A stretch of 64,000 bases of DNA from Streptomyces odontomachi (GTDB lineage Bacteria; Actinomycetota; Actinomycetes; Streptomycetales; Streptomycetaceae): NCBI RefSeq assembly GCF_024435355.1, contig NZ_JAMJWG010000002.1, forward strand, positions 558,001 to 622,000. Direction: 5' to 3'. The position numbers were made by a program, and so were the translations under genes. Below are positions 61,843 to 64,000 of this stretch, piece by piece. Under the pieces are notes generated by a model that saw nothing but the letters and a program-made list of their open reading frames with translations, was not told where the DNA came from and did no database searches. How positions within the stretch are numbered: position 1 is the stretch's first letter; the number at the start of each line of letters is the position of its first letter.

Positions 61843-62847
61843 CTACTGCCGCGGGGCTCCGGTGGAGCCGCGTTGGACGAGCTTGGTGTCGAGCGTGATC
61901 CGACGGGAGCTGCGGTCCCCGTCGTCGTCCTGGCCGAGTCGCCGAAGCAGCAGGCGCATGGCGAGGACGCCCTGTTCGGCCATGGGGCGGTCGATGACGG
62001 TGAGGGGTGGGTTCAGCAGCGGTCCGGCGTCGAGGTCGTCGAAGCCGATGACGCTGACCTCGGCGGGGACGCCGACGCGCATGTCGTGCAGCGCCTTCAG
62101 GGCGCCGAGGGTCATGAGGTTGTTGGCGGTGAAGACGGCGGTGGGCGGCTCGCTCGAGGACAGCAGCCGCAGCGTGAGCTGGTAGCCGCTCTCCTCCCGG
62201 AAGTCGCCGATCAGGTCGAACTCCGGCGGCAGCTCCACGCCGCCCTCCGCCAGTGCCGCCACGAATCCCTCGCGGCGGTGGCGTCCGGGCGTCGTCTCCT
62301 GCTGGCCGCTGATGGCGGCGATCCGGGTGTGCCCGAGCGACAGCAGGTGGAAGGCCGCCTGCCGGCCACCCTCGTGGTTGTTCACCAGCACCGCGTCGAA
62401 GTGCTCGCCGCCCGCCAGGTCGCGGTCCACGAACACCAACGGCACGCCCGCGTCGCGGACATGGAGCGGCGTCATGTCCTGCTCCGTCGCCGGCGCCAGG
62501 ATCACCCCGTCGACCTGGTGGATCATGTCGGTGAGCACCTCGTCCTCGCGCTCACTGCTCTCGTCGCTGTTGGCGAGCAGGATGCGGTACCCACGGTCCC
62601 GGGAGGCCGACTCCATGCCCTTCACGACGGCCGCGAAGTACGGGTTGGTGATGTCGGGCACCACGACGCCGATCGTGTGGGACCGCCCGGACTTCAGCGA
62701 CTGCGCGGCGACGCTGGGCCGGTAGCCTAACGCCTCGACAGCCGCCTGGATCGTCTCCGCGTTGCGCACCCGGTGGCCGCGCAGGTGCCGGGAGACGGTG
62801 GCCGCGGAGACCCCGGCGCGGGCAGCGACATCATGGATGGTGCTCAC
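61843..62847 (-). CDS. LacI-family regulator of the ribose operon
   Basis: This 334-residue protein has an N-terminal LacI helix-turn-helix (TIHDVAARAGVSAATVSRHL) and hinge. The ribose-type ligand domain shows IGVVVPDITNPYFAAVVKGME, VNNHEGGRQAAFHLL and ISVIGFDDLDAG-like VSVIGFDDLD. It sits directly ahead of rbsK in the same direction, so it is the probable ribose repressor. Confidence 0.9.
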   Translation of the reverse strand: MSTIHDVAARAGVSAATVSRHLRGHRVRNAETIQAAVEALGYRPSVAAQSLKSGRSHTIGVVVPDITNPYFAAVVKGMESASRDRGYRILLANSDESSEREDEVLTDMIHQVDGVILAPATEQDMTPLHVRDAGVPLVFVDRDLAGGEHFDAVLVNNHEGGRQAAFHLLSLGHTRIAAISGQQETTPGRHRREGFVAALAEGGVELPPEFDLIGDFREESGYQLTLRLLSSSEPPTAVFTANNLMTLGALKALHDMRVGVPAEVSVIGFDDLDAGPLLNPPLTVIDRPMAEQGVLAMRLLLRRLGQDDDGDRSSRRITLDTKLVQRGSTGAPRQ

Positions 62848-62867
62848 TGCTGATCTCCCGTTTCGTC

Positions 62868-62898
62868 ACTGAAACCGTTGTCAGAGAACGATTGCAGT
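62868..62898. promoter_or_regulatory. LacI-type operator candidate upstream of the regulator
   Basis: ACTGAAACCGTT and AACGATTGCAGT form an inverted repeat matching at 10 of 12 positions around a 7-bp spacer, 20 bp before the regulator start. GAAACCGTT half-sites are typical of LacI-family operators. Confidence 0.5.
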
Positions 62899-62946
62899 CA
62901 CGTCGACACCCCGTCAATGAGGCGGTGTGCAGATTTTTCAACCCGT

Positions 62947-63080
62947 ACGGTCGCCGACGTCGACGAGGAAGCCTGGGACCGGCTCGTCGACATCACGCTC
63001 AAGGCCGCGTACGTGGCCGGCAAGGCGGCGGTCCCGCTGATCTCCGAGGCCGGCGACCCACGCCGGGCGCGACAGGCCAC
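62947..63080 (+). pseudogene. Remnant of an SDR gene
   Basis: In one plus-strand frame this reads TVADVDEEAWDRLVDITLKA then AYVAGKAAVPLI, which is the central helix region of FabG-like SDRs (normally preceded by the NNAG motif and followed by the Ser/Tyr/Lys block). No start codon, Rossmann motif or catalytic residues are present on either side. Confidence 0.6.
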
Positions 63081-63105
63081 CGGCCCAGCGTCAACGGATC
63101 ACCTC

Positions 63106-63135
63106 GTCACCGGGTCACCGGGTCACCGGGTCACC
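63106..63135. repeat. 8-bp tandem repeat GTCACCGG
   Basis: Three full copies plus a partial copy overlap the stop codon of the hexosaminidase gene, so copy-number change could shift its C-terminal residues. Confidence 0.85.
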
Positions 63136-64000
63136 CCACGGCACCTCCACCGACCGGTGGTACTGCCACCCGAGCCCGGACCACCTCGGCGCGTGCGTGG
63201 CAAGCCGTACTCGGTACTCCTCCCAGGTCCGCCCGTCGACCGGCGACCACCCGATCTCCGCGAGGCCGGGCAGCCGCGGCAGTGTCATGTACTGCACCTC
63301 GTCGAACGTCTTCACGCGCTCCGTCCAGAGCGCGGACTCCGCCCCGAGCACCTGGTCCTCGCCGACGCCGGGAATGTAGGTGGCCGGGTCCCAGGTGTAG
63401 CCGTCCTGGACGTCGGTGTAACCGGCCCAGTCGTGCCCGTACGGCGTGTCGGCGTCGTACTTCATGTCGAAGTACGCCTTCTTGCTGGGCGAGAGGACGA
63501 GCTCGGCACCCTGCGCCAGCGCGCCCTGCGCCTTCTTGGCGTCGGCCCAGAACTGGACGACGGTACCGGAGGCGATCTCGGCGAGGCCGACCTCCTCCCA
63601 GCCGATCATCTGCTTGCCGAGGCCGTGCACGGTCTGCCGGACGCGGCCGATGAAGGTGCGGTAGTCCTCAGGTGGCGTCGCCAGCGCCTCGTCGCCGCCG
63701 ATGTGCAGGTAGGGGCCGGGGGTGAGGTCGGCGAGTTCACCGAGGACGTCGCCGATGAACCGGTAGGTGATGTCCTTGTCGATGCACAGGGAGACGGGGA
63801 TGCCGGTCTCGCCGGTGTAGAGCGGCGGTGCCACGCCGTCGCAGGCGAGTTCGGCGTAGCTGGCCTTGGCGGCGTTGACGTGGGCGGGCATGTCGATCTC
63901 GGGGATCACCATGATGTGGCGTTCCGCGGCGTGGCGGACGATGTCGGCGTACTCCCGTTGGGTGAAGTAGCCGCCGGTGCCGCCGCCGACCTCGGTGGAG
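63115..64000 (-). CDS. GH20 beta-N-acetylhexosaminidase, C-terminal part
   Basis: The window contains about 295 C-terminal residues; the gene continues past the right edge. The TIM-barrel shows GGYFTQREYADIVRHAAER, MVIPEIDMPAHVNAA and the catalytic Asp-Glu pair in YLHIGGDEA. MIGWEEVGLAEIASGTVVQFW and a conserved Trp region near the end (ESALWTERV, LAEIGWSP) follow. It removes terminal GlcNAc/GalNAc from chitin fragments or glycans. Export cannot be judged because the N-terminus is missing. Confidence 0.9.
   Translation of the reverse strand, partial: STEVGGGTGGYFTQREYADIVRHAAERHIMVIPEIDMPAHVNAAKASYAELACDGVAPPLYTGETGIPVSLCIDKDITYRFIGDVLGELADLTPGPYLHIGGDEALATPPEDYRTFIGRVRQTVHGLGKQMIGWEEVGLAEIASGTVVQFWADAKKAQGALAQGAELVLSPSKKAYFDMKYDADTPYGHDWAGYTDVQDGYTWDPATYIPGVGEDQVLGAESALWTERVKTFDEVQYMTLPRLPGLAEIGWSPVDGRTWEEYRVRLATHAPRWSGLGWQYHRSVEVPWGDPVTR

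Noticed and set aside
60025..62730. 901-codon plus-strand open frame across rbsA-rbsD-rbsK-lacI
   Set aside because: All four minus-strand genes have clear family motifs; the antisense frame is low-complexity and unrelated to any family.

Overview
The window is GC-rich actinomycete chromosome. Third-position G/C is near saturation, GTG and occasional TTG starts are common, many genes overlap by 4 bp (ATGA/GTGA), and Tat signal peptides are frequent. Gene content (cholesterol-oxidase-like enzyme, LmbU/NovE-type regulator, DUF6114/DUF6230-type pair, ribose operon next to a GH20 hexosaminidase) points to Streptomyces or a close relative. I saw no rRNA, tRNA, CRISPR array or intact transposase gene.

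Layout. 0-10.4 kb: a secreted cholesterol-oxidase-like flavoenzyme, a secreted amidase with two peptidoglycan-binding repeats, a FadD-type acyl-CoA ligase and a 1580-residue HEAT-repeat protein. A 233-bp miniature inverted-repeat element lies directly upstream of the HEAT gene start. 10.8-30.4 kb: a biosynthetic gene cluster, the most interesting part (below). 30.5-39.3 kb: secreted esterase/mycolyltransferase-fold protein, SPOR-phosphodiester glycosidase, SGNH hydrolase, NTF2-like protein, GH16-like glycosidase, DUF4126-like protein, XRE-cupin regulator divergent from azlC-azlD, and a methyltransferase. 39.3-45.8 kb: a two-subunit class I fumarase, a four-subunit succinate dehydrogenase/fumarate reductase and a divergent MFS carrier. 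46-56.7 kb: a NUDIX hydrolase and two TetR-associated operons of lipophilic-substrate enzymes (SDRs, alpha/beta hydrolase-SDR fusion, M24 protein, flavin/ferredoxin reductase, diiron-like protein). 56.7-62.9 kb: lacI-rbsK-rbsD-rbsA-rbsC-rbsB. 62.9-64 kb: an SDR remnant and the 3' part of a GH20 hexosaminidase gene that runs off the window.

The cluster. A class II DAHP synthase feeds chorismate to an MbtI-type salicylate synthase. A DhbE/YbtE-type ligase with the salicylate-associated Cys in its specificity loop would load a free-standing aryl carrier protein. A flavin-dependent halogenase of the carrier-protein-dependent type would chlorinate the tethered ring. In the same operon a sedoheptulose-7-phosphate cyclase (2-epi-5-epi-valiolone synthase type), a VOC protein like known valiolone epimerases, a pyranose-oxidase-like GMC enzyme and a DegT aminotransferase would build a C7N aminocyclitol. 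A KAS III homologue with Cys-His-His instead of Cys-His-Asn is the likely acyltransferase joining salicyl to the cyclitol amine. The operon also encodes eight cupin domains in seven genes, including a duplicated A-B-C cassette and a cyclase-cupin fusion.

The predicted product is an optionally chlorinated salicylamide of a C7N cyclitol. Epoxyquinomicin, as I remember its structure, is the best known match. This assignment is inference. An LmbU-family regulator sits at the left edge. Three copies of a near-palindromic 18-bp motif around CGCCGGCG precede the SDR gene, the DAHP synthase gene and the salicylate-synthase operon, and look like its regulon.
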